Assembly (NCBI GenBank): GCA_036502085.1 | Contig: DASXZD010000005.1 | Span: forward strand, 1-64,000 | Length of the DNA: 64,000 nucleotides | Reading direction: 5' to 3' | From: PALSA-505 sp036502085 | Lineage (GTDB): Bacteria > Actinomycetota > Actinomycetes > Streptosporangiales > Streptosporangiaceae | In this document: piece by piece, positions 44,436 through 52,168 of the stretch | How the letters are laid out: each line of letters begins with the position of its first letter | How positions within the stretch are numbered: the first letter of the stretch is position 1 | Translations under genes and position numbers: made by a program | The notes under the pieces: generated by a model | Told to the model about the DNA's origin: nothing | What the model saw: the letters and a program-made list of their open reading frames with translations, nothing else | The model's database searches: none

Positions 44436-45545
44436 TCAGACGATGCGGTCCAGCACCTCGCTCGCGCCGGGCACCTCGGACACCGGGCGGGACGGCGGCC
44501 CGACGTAGCGCGCGCTCGGCCGGACCAGCCGTCCGGTGCGCTTCTGCTCCAGGATGTGCGCGGCCCAGCCCGCCGTCCTGGCGCAGGTGAACATCGAGGT
44601 GAACATGTGCGGCGGCACCTCGGCGAAGTCGAGCACGATCGCCGCCCAGAACTCCACGTTCGTGGCCAGCACCCGGTCCGGCCTGCGGGCGTGCAGTTCG
44701 GCCAGCGCGGCGCGCTCCAGCGCCTCCGCCACCTCGAACCGCGGCGCGCCGAGCTCCCTGGCCGCCCGGCGCAGTACCCGGGCGCGCGGGTCCTCGGCCC
44801 GGTACACCCGGTGGCCGAAGCCCATCAGGCGCTCGCCGCGGTCCAGCGCCGCCTTGACGTAGGCGTCGGCGTCCCCGCCGCTCTCCACCTCTTCGATCAT
44901 GTGCAGCACCCGGGCCGGGGCGCCGCCGTGCAGCGGGCCCGACATCGCGCCGACCGCGCCGGACAGGGCGGCGGCGACGTCGGCTCCGGTGGACGCGATG
45001 ACCCTGGCGGTGAACGTCGAGGCGTTCAGGCCATGCTCGGCCGCCGAGGTCCAGTACGCGTCGACCGCCTTGACGTGCCGGGGGTCGGGCTCGCCGCGCC
45101 AGCGGACCATGAACCGCTCGGTGATCGTCTTCGCCTCGTTCACCCGGTTCTGCGGGACCATCGGCAGGCCGAGCCCGCGGGCCGACTGGGCCACGAACGA
45201 CAGCGCCATCACCGAGGCGCGGGCCAGGTCGTCACGGGCTTCCTCGTCGGTGATGTCAAGCAGCTGGCGCATCCCGTACGCCGGAGCGAGCATGGCCAGC
45301 GCGCTCTGCACGTCCACCCGGATGTCGCCGGAGTGCACCGGGATCGGGTACGGCTCGGCCGGCGGCAGCCCGGGGGCGAACGCGTTGTCCACCAGCAGTC
45401 CCCAGACGTGGCCGTAGGAGACGTGCCCGGCCAGCTCCTCGATGTCCACCCCGCGGTAGCGGAGCGCGCCGCCCGCCCTGTCCGGCTCGGCGATCTCGGT
45501 CTCGAACGCGACCACGCCCTCGAGCCCGGGCTTGAAATCGGACAT
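44436..45545 (-). CDS. Citrate synthase (short bacterial type, CitA-like)
   Basis: A 369-aa citrate synthase condensing oxaloacetate and acetyl-CoA. Active-site segments EHGLNASTFTARV, GPLHGGAPARVL and GFGHRVYRAEDPRA carry the three histidines; VLDFAEVPPHMFTSMF carries the catalytic Asp. Length fits the second actinobacterial citrate synthase rather than GltA. AGGGAAGG precedes the ATG at 45545. It is upstream of serC and divergent from pdxH. Confidence 0.93.
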   Translation of the reverse strand: MSDFKPGLEGVVAFETEIAEPDRAGGALRYRGVDIEELAGHVSYGHVWGLLVDNAFAPGLPPAEPYPIPVHSGDIRVDVQSALAMLAPAYGMRQLLDITDEEARDDLARASVMALSFVAQSARGLGLPMVPQNRVNEAKTITERFMVRWRGEPDPRHVKAVDAYWTSAAEHGLNASTFTARVIASTGADVAAALSGAVGAMSGPLHGGAPARVLHMIEEVESGGDADAYVKAALDRGERLMGFGHRVYRAEDPRARVLRRAARELGAPRFEVAEALERAALAELHARRPDRVLATNVEFWAAIVLDFAEVPPHMFTSMFTCARTAGWAAHILEQKRTGRLVRPSARYVGPPSRPVSEVPGASEVLDRIV

Positions 45546-45696
45546 GTACCTTCCCTCCGTCTCCTAGCCGGCCTGCGCGGATAGCCATCCGGCCGACGGC
45601 CGTGGCAGGCATGCGCTGCCCGGCCGACCTATTCAACCGCGCCGGGGCTACCTGCGGGTAGCCAGGGCGGCACGGCGCGGCAACAGGGGTCGCTAT

Positions 45697-46422
45697 GTGA
45701 TGATCGGTCCCGTGGATGCCGCGGATCACATTTCCCTCCGGCCCGGCCCGTCAGGCCAGCCCCTCCAGGGCCAGCCAGGCCAGGGCCAGCCAGGCCAGGG
45801 CCAGCCAGGCCAGGAGGCGGCCGGGCTGGACGAGAGCATGCTGGACCCCGACCCGGTCCGCCAGCTGTCCCGGTGGCTGGACGATGCGCAGGCCGCCGGG
45901 CTGCCGCAGCCGGAGGCGATGGTGCTGGCCACGGTGTCCGCGGCGGGCCAGCCGCGGGCGCGCACCGTGCTGCTGAAGTCACACGACGCCGGCGGCCTGG
46001 TGTTCTACACCAACCGGACCTCGCAGAAGGCCCGGCACCTGGCCGGGCAGCCCCGAGCCTGCCTGCTGTTCCCCTGGCACGCGATGCACCGGCAGGTGAT
46101 CATCGAGGGCGTGGTCAGCGCGATGACCACCGAGCAGAGCGAGCCGTACTTCCGGTCCCGCCCGCGCGGCTCACAGCTCGGTGCATGGACGAGCAGGCAG
46201 TCGTCGGTGATCGAGTCCAGGTCCGTGCTGGACGAGCGCTACGCCGAGCTGGAGCGGCGCTGGCCGCCAGATACCGCGGTGCCCATGCCGGATTTCTGGG
46301 GCGGTTACGTGCTGGCGCCCGAATCGTTCGAATTCTGGCAAGGACGGCCGAACCGCCTGCATGACCGGCTGAGGTACGGCCGCGACGGCGGCGGCTGGGT
46401 CATGGCGCGGCTTGCTCCCTGA
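45697..46422 (+). CDS. pdxH: Pyridoxamine 5'-phosphate oxidase
   Basis: A 241-aa FMN enzyme making PLP from PNP/PMP. ARTVLLKSHDAGGLVFYTN, CLLFPWHAMHRQVIIEG, SRQSSVIESRS and the C-terminal FWQGRPNRLHDRLRY are diagnostic. The first 40 residues contain a QGQPGQGQPGQ repeat encoded by near-perfect GGCCAGCCAGGCCA direct repeats (about 45755-45820). The start may be GTG 45697, ATG 45700 or GTG 45712; no ribosome-binding site is seen. Confidence 0.92.
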   Translation: MMIGPVDAADHISLRPGPSGQPLQGQPGQGQPGQGQPGQEAAGLDESMLDPDPVRQLSRWLDDAQAAGLPQPEAMVLATVSAAGQPRARTVLLKSHDAGGLVFYTNRTSQKARHLAGQPRACLLFPWHAMHRQVIIEGVVSAMTTEQSEPYFRSRPRGSQLGAWTSRQSSVIESRSVLDERYAELERRWPPDTAVPMPDFWGGYVLAPESFEFWQGRPNRLHDRLRYGRDGGGWVMARLAP

Positions 46423-46491
46423 CGTATCGGCGATCGCTTACCGTCCCAGGTCATCGCGCATCGGCATAGCATCGACGTGGGAGGAGGAGCG

Positions 46492-47211
46492 TTGACGGCG
46501 CACGGGCTCATTGACACCACGGAAATGTACCTTCGCACTGTCTTCGAACTCGAAGAGGAAGGCATCGTGCCGCTCCGGGCACGCATTGCCGAGCGGCTCT
46601 CGCAGAGCGGCCCTACGGTGAGTCAGACGGTGGCCAGGATGGAGCGCGACGGGCTGCTGCGGGTTGAAGGCGACCGCCAGCTGTCGCTGACTAACGCGGG
46701 GCGCGGGCTCGCCACCAGGGTGATGCGCAAGCACCGGCTGGCCGAGTGCCTGCTCGTCGGGGTGATCGGGCTCCCCTGGGAAGAAGTTCACATTGAGGCG
46801 TGCCGGTGGGAGCACGTCATATCCGAGGACGTAGAGCGCCGCCTGGTGGAGCTGCTCGACTATCCGGTGCGCTGCCCGCACGGCAATGTCATCCCTGGAC
46901 TTGACGAGCTCGGGCTGCCCGCCGAGGCGCGAAACCGGACCCATCCCGCCGACGATGAGCCGGTTGAAGCCATGACTGAGGCCGTGACGTCCCGCGAAGA
47001 GCGATTTGTGGTGCGACGGATAAGTGAGCAAGTCCAAGGCGACGCCGCTTTGATGCTTAGACTCAAGCACATCGGGATACAACCCGGACGCGAGGTAACT
47101 CTCGCGGCAAGTAACGATGGTGTGCGGGTGACGTGTGAGGACAACTCCGAAGGCCATGCGGCCGAGCTTCCTCACGATGTCGCGGTGCACGTCTTCGTCG
47201 CCCGGCGGTGA
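46492..47211 (+). CDS. ideR: DtxR/IdeR-family iron-dependent repressor
   Basis: A 239-aa metalloregulator. The N-terminal HTH (IAERLSQSGPTVSQTVARME), dimerisation and metal domain (MRKHRLAECLLV, HIEACRWEHVISEDVE, containing the His/Cys/Glu ligands) and C-terminal SH3-like domain match IdeR. It represses iron uptake with Fe2+. TTG at 46492 is the best start because GGAGGAGG ends 5 nt before it; the in-frame GTG at 46477 precedes that site. The next gene follows after 53 bp. Confidence 0.92.
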   Translation: MTAHGLIDTTEMYLRTVFELEEEGIVPLRARIAERLSQSGPTVSQTVARMERDGLLRVEGDRQLSLTNAGRGLATRVMRKHRLAECLLVGVIGLPWEEVHIEACRWEHVISEDVERRLVELLDYPVRCPHGNVIPGLDELGLPAEARNRTHPADDEPVEAMTEAVTSREERFVVRRISEQVQGDAALMLRLKHIGIQPGREVTLAASNDGVRVTCEDNSEGHAAELPHDVAVHVFVARR

Positions 47212-47264
47212 CCACAGCCCGAGGGTGTCCGCCGACCCCCCGCCTCCGGTGAGGTGACTCGGCC

Positions 47265-49529
47265 GTGACCGAATGGACAAACACCGCATATCCGGCGTAC
47301 CTGCCCGCGGAAACCGTCCTCGATCAGGTCGAGACCGCGATGGTCGTCACCGACCGGCTGAGCAACCTGCAGTACGCAAACGCTTTCGCCCGGCGGCTCT
47401 TCGGCATTTCCACGGATCCCAGGGAGCTGGTCGGCCGCCCGATCCTCTCGCTCGGCTTTGAGGTCGAGGACGTCGGCAAAGCCGCGGAGATGGCCCGGCA
47501 GGTGCTGCGCGGGCGGGTCTGGGAGGGCATCTTCGCCTGCACCAGGCCGGACGGCGCCCACATCGTCGTCCAGGCGAACGCGGTGCCGCTGCGGCACCCG
47601 TCCGGTGCGATCGACGGCATCGTGATCTCGGCCCGGCAGGCCACCAGCCGCGGCAGCCAGCGCGAGAACGAACGGATCGGGCTGCTGGAGCGGATCGGCG
47701 AGCGGCTGTCAGGATCGCTGGAGCTCGGCGTTACCCTGCGGCACGTGGCCGACACCCTCGTGCCGCAGTTCGCCGACCACTGCCTGATCGACCTGTACCG
47801 GGGGGACAAGCTGGTGCGCTGCGCCGCCGCGCACGCGCGCGGCTGGACGCCGCCGCCCGGCACCTGGGCCGCGGTCGGCGAGCAGATCCGCTACCCGGAG
47901 GGGCACTTCTGCCAGCAGGCCATGTTCCGGCAGGACGCGATCGTGGTAGTGGACATGGCCGACGAGCGGTTCCCGGCGCCGAGCCTGAGCAGCCAGCAGG
48001 CCTGTGAAGACGTCGGCCTGCATTCCATCGTGGCCGCCCCCCTGCTGGCCCGCGGCGAGCTGCTCGGCGTGATGTCCCTGGCCCTGTCCCGGCTGAGCGA
48101 CCGTGACGGGAAGCAGTACGACGCCAACGACCGCGACTTCCTCGGCGCGATCGCGAGCCGGGTGGCCATCGCCATCGACAACGCGATGCTGTTCGAGGAG
48201 GAACGGCGCACCGCGCTGGCGTTCCAGAAGAGCCTGCTGCCGCAAGATCTGCCCGATGTGGACGGGATCGACGTCGCCTGGCGGTACGTGCCCGCCAAGC
48301 CGCTGGTCACGCACGGTCAGGGGATCCAGACCCAGGTCGGCGGGGACTGGTACGACATCATCCCGCTGTCCGCGGGCCGGGTCGGCATTGTCATCGGCGA
48401 CGTGGAAGGCCGCGGCGCGCGGGCCGCGGCGATCATGGGCCAGCTGCGCGCCGCGCTGCGCGCGTTCGCGCAGGACGACAAGGCTCCCGCGGAGATCCTG
48501 CGCAAGCTGGACGACTGGTGCCGGACGCTCGGCTCGGGACGGGATTCTGACGGCCCGGATGCGCCGATCGTGAGCTGCACCTACCTGGTCTACGACCCGT
48601 GGTCGCGCGAGCTGATCTACGCGAATGCCGGCCACGATGCTCCGCTGCTGGTCAGCGAGGGCAAGGTCGACGAGATGATGATCGCGCACAAGGGCGTGCT
48701 GCTCGGCGTGCGCGGCCGGGGGATCGCGGGGCTGCCCACGTTCCGCGAGGAGATCATGATGCTCCCGCCGGGGGCCACGCTGGTGTTCTACACCGACGGG
48801 CTGACCGACCGGCGCACCCGTGCCGACGGGCTCGGGCACTATACCGAGGCCGAGGCGCTGGACATGCTCCGCGCGTCGGTCGGCGCGGTGTCCCGCCGGG
48901 ATGTCGAGACGATCGCCAAGGCTGCCGAGGAGGCGGTTCCCGGGGACATCGACGACGACATGGCCATCGTCGTGGTCCAGTCCTCGCCGGTGGATCTGGC
49001 CGCCTGGGAGGCGTCGTTCCCGGCCGAGCCCATCCGGGTCTCACAGGCGCGCCGCGCCGCGCAGGACACCCTCACCAGCTGGGGGATGGACGCCGAGCAG
49101 GCGAAGCTGGCCTGCCTGCTGGTCTCCGAGGTGGTTACCAACGCCGTGCTGCACGCGGCGGTCTCGCCGAGCCCGCGCCGCGAGTTCGCGTTCGAGCCCG
49201 CCGGGGCGGCCGGAACGGCCGGAACGGCAGGGGCGCCGACCGCCGCGCTGCTGGCCGATTCCTGGGATGACCGGCTGGATGACATCCTGCGGCCGGCCGC
49301 CAAGGAGTTCACGCTGCGGCTGCGCCGCGGCAAGTCGGCGATCTGGGTCGAGGTGTTCGACCCCGACCTGCGGCTGCCGCGGCTGCGCAGCGCGGGCGAG
49401 ACCGATGAGGGCGGCCGCGGGCTGTACCTGGTCGACCAGCTCGCCACCCGGTGGGGATCACGGCCGACGCGGGACGGCAAGGCAGTCTGGTTCGAGATAC
49501 CGGTCGACCGGGCAGCCCGGCGGGAGTAA
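47265..49529 (+). CDS. PAS-GAF-SpoIIE phosphatase with HATPase (RsbU/RsbW-like) domain
   Basis: A 754-aa signalling protein: PAS (about 15-125), GAF (about 145-315), PP2C/SpoIIE phosphatase (about 335-565; VGGDWYDIIPL and IDDDMAIVVV metal residues) and a C-terminal GHKL anti-sigma kinase-like domain (about 580-750; LVSEVVTNAVLHA, DEGGRGLYLVDQLA). Such proteins control anti-sigma-factor antagonists in general stress or development. A Gly/Ala/Thr repeat (GTAGTAGAP) is inserted in the HATPase domain. No anti-sigma antagonist gene is adjacent. Confidence 0.92.
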   Translation: MTEWTNTAYPAYLPAETVLDQVETAMVVTDRLSNLQYANAFARRLFGISTDPRELVGRPILSLGFEVEDVGKAAEMARQVLRGRVWEGIFACTRPDGAHIVVQANAVPLRHPSGAIDGIVISARQATSRGSQRENERIGLLERIGERLSGSLELGVTLRHVADTLVPQFADHCLIDLYRGDKLVRCAAAHARGWTPPPGTWAAVGEQIRYPEGHFCQQAMFRQDAIVVVDMADERFPAPSLSSQQACEDVGLHSIVAAPLLARGELLGVMSLALSRLSDRDGKQYDANDRDFLGAIASRVAIAIDNAMLFEEERRTALAFQKSLLPQDLPDVDGIDVAWRYVPAKPLVTHGQGIQTQVGGDWYDIIPLSAGRVGIVIGDVEGRGARAAAIMGQLRAALRAFAQDDKAPAEILRKLDDWCRTLGSGRDSDGPDAPIVSCTYLVYDPWSRELIYANAGHDAPLLVSEGKVDEMMIAHKGVLLGVRGRGIAGLPTFREEIMMLPPGATLVFYTDGLTDRRTRADGLGHYTEAEALDMLRASVGAVSRRDVETIAKAAEEAVPGDIDDDMAIVVVQSSPVDLAAWEASFPAEPIRVSQARRAAQDTLTSWGMDAEQAKLACLLVSEVVTNAVLHAAVSPSPRREFAFEPAGAAGTAGTAGAPTAALLADSWDDRLDDILRPAAKEFTLRLRRGKSAIWVEVFDPDLRLPRLRSAGETDEGGRGLYLVDQLATRWGSRPTRDGKAVWFEIPVDRAARRE

Positions 49530-49569
49530 CACCGCCGCAGCCCGACGGTCAGAGCCGGGTCAGGCCCGG

Positions 49570-49737
49570 TCAGACGTGACCGTTAGCCCAGACCACCAGG
49601 ATCAGCATGAAGATGACCACGAACGTGATCCCGTAGGTCCGGTTGGTCACGCCCAGCCCGAACCGGCGGCGCGCCTTGGTCCAGCCGAAGGTAACCAGGG
49701 CGGACAGGAACGCCAGCAAGATCAGCCCGGTGGCCAC
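49570..49737 (-). CDS. Small two-helix membrane protein
   Basis: A 55-aa protein with two hydrophobic segments (VATGLILLAFLSALVTFGW and GITFVVIFMLILVVWA) separated by a basic loop. GTG at 49737 follows AGGAGG by 6 nt; the ATG 15 bases upstream lies across that site. Function unknown. Confidence 0.7.
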   Translation of the reverse strand: MATGLILLAFLSALVTFGWTKARRRFGLGVTNRTYGITFVVIFMLILVVWANGHV

Positions 49738-49912
49738 TCGCACCTCCTGCACTCTGTGTCGTCGTATACCAACAGTACGCTGGGCGGCCGGGGCCCGGGA
49801 AGGGCCAGCCCCCGGCTGACGTTATACCCTGTCAGTGAAACCGAATGATGCTCGGTTTACGGCCGGGGCACGACCGGTGACCGGCCGCCCGGATGATCAG
49901 CGGGAGGACGTT

Positions 49913-51055
49913 GTGGCTGAGGCATACATCGTCGGGGCGGTCCGTACCCCCGTCGGGAAGAAGAACGGCGGCCTGTCCGGCGTCAATCCGGTGGACATGG
50001 CCGCGCACGTGCTGGCCGAGCTGATGAGCCGGACCGGGGTCGACCCCGGCGCGGTGGATGACGTCGTGATGGGCTGCGTCTCGCAGGTCGGCCCGCAGAC
50101 GCTGGACATCGCGCGCCAGTCCTGGCTGTCCGCTGGCCTGCCCGAGCAGGTGCCCGGCGTGACCATCGACCGGCAGTGCGGGTCGTCCCAGCAGGCCATC
50201 CACTTCGCCGCGCAGGGCGTGCTGTCCGGCACCCAGGACCTGGTGGTCGCGGCCGGCGTGGAGAGCATGAGCATGGTCCCGATGGGATCGTCGGTCGCGC
50301 TGCCGATGGGGATGGCGCTGCCGTTCGCCGAAGGCTGGAAGAAGCGCTATGGCGACCAGGAGGTCTCGCAGTTCCGCGGGGCGCAGATGATGTGCGAGAA
50401 GTGGGGCATCACGCGCGACCAGCTTGAGGACTTCGCCCTGGAGAGCCACGCCCGGGCGGTCCGTGCCATCGACGAGGGCAGGTTCGCCAGCCAGATCACC
50501 GAGCTGGCCGGCCTGGCCGCTGACGAGGGACCGCGCCGGGATACGTCCAGGGAGAAGATGGCCGGCCTGGCGCCGCTTCGCGAGGGCTGGGAGATCACCG
50601 CGGCCGCCGCATCGCAGATCTCCGACGGCTCGGCGGCCCTGCTCATCGCCTCGGAAGAGGCCGTACAGCGGCACGGCCTGACGCCACGGGCGAGGATTCA
50701 CGCGCTCGCGGTGACCGGGGCTGACCCGGTGATCATGCTGACCGGCCCGATCCCGGCGACCGGCCAGGCGCTGGCCAAGGGCAAGCTGGACATCGACGAC
50801 ATCGACGTGTTCGAGGTCAACGAGGCCTTCGCTCCGGTGCTGCTGGCCTGGTCCGCCGAGACCGGCGCCTCGCTGGACAAGACCAACCCGAACGGCGGCG
50901 CGATCGCGCTCGGGCACCCGCTGGGCGCCACCGGGGCGATCCTGATGACCAAGCTGGTGCACGAGCTTGAGCGCACCGGCGGCCGGTACGGCCTGCAGAC
51001 CATGTGCGAGGGCGGCGGCCAGGCCAACGCGACGATCATCGAGCGGATCGGCTGA
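49913..51055 (+). CDS. Acetyl-CoA acetyltransferase / thiolase
   Basis: A 380-aa thiolase. DRQCGSSQQAIHFAA carries the nucleophilic Cys (about residue 89), NPNGGAIALGHPLGATGA the catalytic His and TMCEGGGQANA the second Cys. It either condenses two acetyl-CoA or cleaves 3-ketoacyl-CoA. GTG at 49913 follows GGGAGGACG; the in-frame ATG at 49835 lacks such a site. It stands alone with a strong terminator behind it. Confidence 0.92.
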   Translation: MAEAYIVGAVRTPVGKKNGGLSGVNPVDMAAHVLAELMSRTGVDPGAVDDVVMGCVSQVGPQTLDIARQSWLSAGLPEQVPGVTIDRQCGSSQQAIHFAAQGVLSGTQDLVVAAGVESMSMVPMGSSVALPMGMALPFAEGWKKRYGDQEVSQFRGAQMMCEKWGITRDQLEDFALESHARAVRAIDEGRFASQITELAGLAADEGPRRDTSREKMAGLAPLREGWEITAAAASQISDGSAALLIASEEAVQRHGLTPRARIHALAVTGADPVIMLTGPIPATGQALAKGKLDIDDIDVFEVNEAFAPVLLAWSAETGASLDKTNPNGGAIALGHPLGATGAILMTKLVHELERTGGRYGLQTMCEGGGQANATIIERIG

Positions 51056-51072
51056 CCAGCCCGATCGACTGA

Positions 51073-51121
51073 CGAATGGCCCGCCTTCCAGTGCTGCCAA
51101 CACTGCGAGGCGGGCCATTCG
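51073..51121 (+). terminator. Thiolase terminator (14-bp perfect stem)
   Basis: CGAATGGCCCGCCT (51073-51086) pairs exactly with AGGCGGGCCATTCG (51108-51121); inside, CAGTG/CACTG pair as well. It lies 17 bp after the thiolase stop. Confidence 0.85.
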
Positions 51122-51212
51122 CGTCGCACCAGGAAGATGTTAGGTTCGCTCGCCCCAAGAGGAAATATACAAGCAGAGTTTTAGGTTACCTTCATCAGAG
51201 GATGTACGGAAT

Positions 51213-51258
51213 CTGGGTTCACGCCATAGGGACCCAGCACCACATGGAGGTGAGCCTC
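51213..51258 (+). promoter_or_regulatory. Structured hsp20 leader, possible RNA thermometer
   Basis: CTGGGT/ACCCAG (51213-51237) forms one hairpin, and the ribosome-binding site GGAGG (51246-51250) can pair with CCTC (51255-51258). This partly hides initiation at GTG 51260. Thermosensing is speculative. Confidence 0.35.
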
Positions 51259-51259
51259 A

Positions 51260-51652
51260 GTGCTCTTGACATCATTCGACCCGTTCCGGACCAGCTGGCC
51301 CGCCCGTGCCGCGCTGCCGATGGACGGCACCCGGCGTGAGAACGACGTCGTGCTCCGGTTCGACCTGCCCGGCGTAGGCCAGGACAACATCGAGGTCAGC
51401 GTGGACCGCGGCGTGCTGTCGGTCAGCGCCAAGCGGGACGAGGAGCGGTCCGACAGCGACCGTCCGTTCGTCCGCGAGCGGGTGACCGGAACGCTGCGCC
51501 GCCGCGTCTACCTGGGCGATGCCTACGACGCCGACCAGGTCGAGGCCGCTTACGAGAACGGCGTGCTGACCGTGCGCGTGCCGCTGGCCGAGAAGGCCAA
51601 GGCCCGTAAGGTGGAGGTCGGCAACGACACCAAGAAGATGATCACCGCCTGA
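51260..51652 (+). CDS. Hsp20 / alpha-crystallin family small heat-shock protein
   Basis: A 130-aa small heat-shock protein. The alpha-crystallin domain runs about 25-115 (VVLRFDLPGVGQDNIEVSV, AAYENGVLTVRVPLAEKAK). It is a holdase that prevents aggregation. GTG at 51260 has AGGTGAG upstream. An HspR-like MerR gene follows 84 bp later and may regulate it. The AT-rich stretch 51135-51210 presumably contains the promoter. Confidence 0.93.
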   Translation: MLLTSFDPFRTSWPARAALPMDGTRRENDVVLRFDLPGVGQDNIEVSVDRGVLSVSAKRDEERSDSDRPFVRERVTGTLRRRVYLGDAYDADQVEAAYENGVLTVRVPLAEKAKARKVEVGNDTKKMITA

Positions 51653-51736
51653 CGAGAGTTAAATCTCGCAGTAGCATCCCGGGTCTGGGCGGTGCGCCGG
51701 TCGTCCGGACCCGGTTCGCTTTATCGGGAGCTTGCC

Positions 51737-52168
51737 GTGCCTTCGCTGCCGCTTGACGATGAGAACCTGCCGCTGTACACGGTGGGACAGGTCGCCGCCA
51801 CGCTTGAGGTGCAGCACGCCTTCCTGCGGCGGCTGGACGAGCACGGCGTCGTGCAGCCGACCAGGTCGGCCGGCGGCCAGCGGCGCTACACCCGCCGCGA
51901 GGTCACCGTCGTCCAGTATGTGCTGCGGCTGGTGGACGACGGCATGACGCTGGCCGCCGTCCGCCGGGTGCTCCAGCTTGAGGAGCGCATTGGCCAGCTG
52001 GAGGCGGAGCGGGACGCGCTCCGCGCCGCGGTCGGGCAACGTGATGAGCTGATCGTCCGGCTGCGTGCGTTCGGGAAAATCAAAGAACCCGACGACCAGG
52101 GACAGCCCGGCACGGCCGGGCCCTGGCCGCCCCGGACGGCTCAGCCGGGGCAGCCAGGCCCGCGCTAG
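51737..52168 (+). CDS. MerR-family regulator, HspR-like
   Basis: A 143-aa MerR protein. The N-terminal HTH (LYTVGQVAATLEVQHAFLRR, TRSAGGQRRYTRREV) is followed by a coiled-coil (RRVLQLEERIGQLEAERDALRAA shortened here to its heptads) and a Pro/Gln-rich tail. No cysteines for metal binding are present, as in HspR/HspR-like repressors. Position next to hsp20 suggests it controls the heat-shock gene. GTG at 51737 follows GGGAG by 6 nt. It converges with the acyl-CoA dehydrogenase gene (4-bp overlap). Confidence 0.85.
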   Translation: MPSLPLDDENLPLYTVGQVAATLEVQHAFLRRLDEHGVVQPTRSAGGQRRYTRREVTVVQYVLRLVDDGMTLAAVRRVLQLEERIGQLEAERDALRAAVGQRDELIVRLRAFGKIKEPDDQGQPGTAGPWPPRTAQPGQPGPR

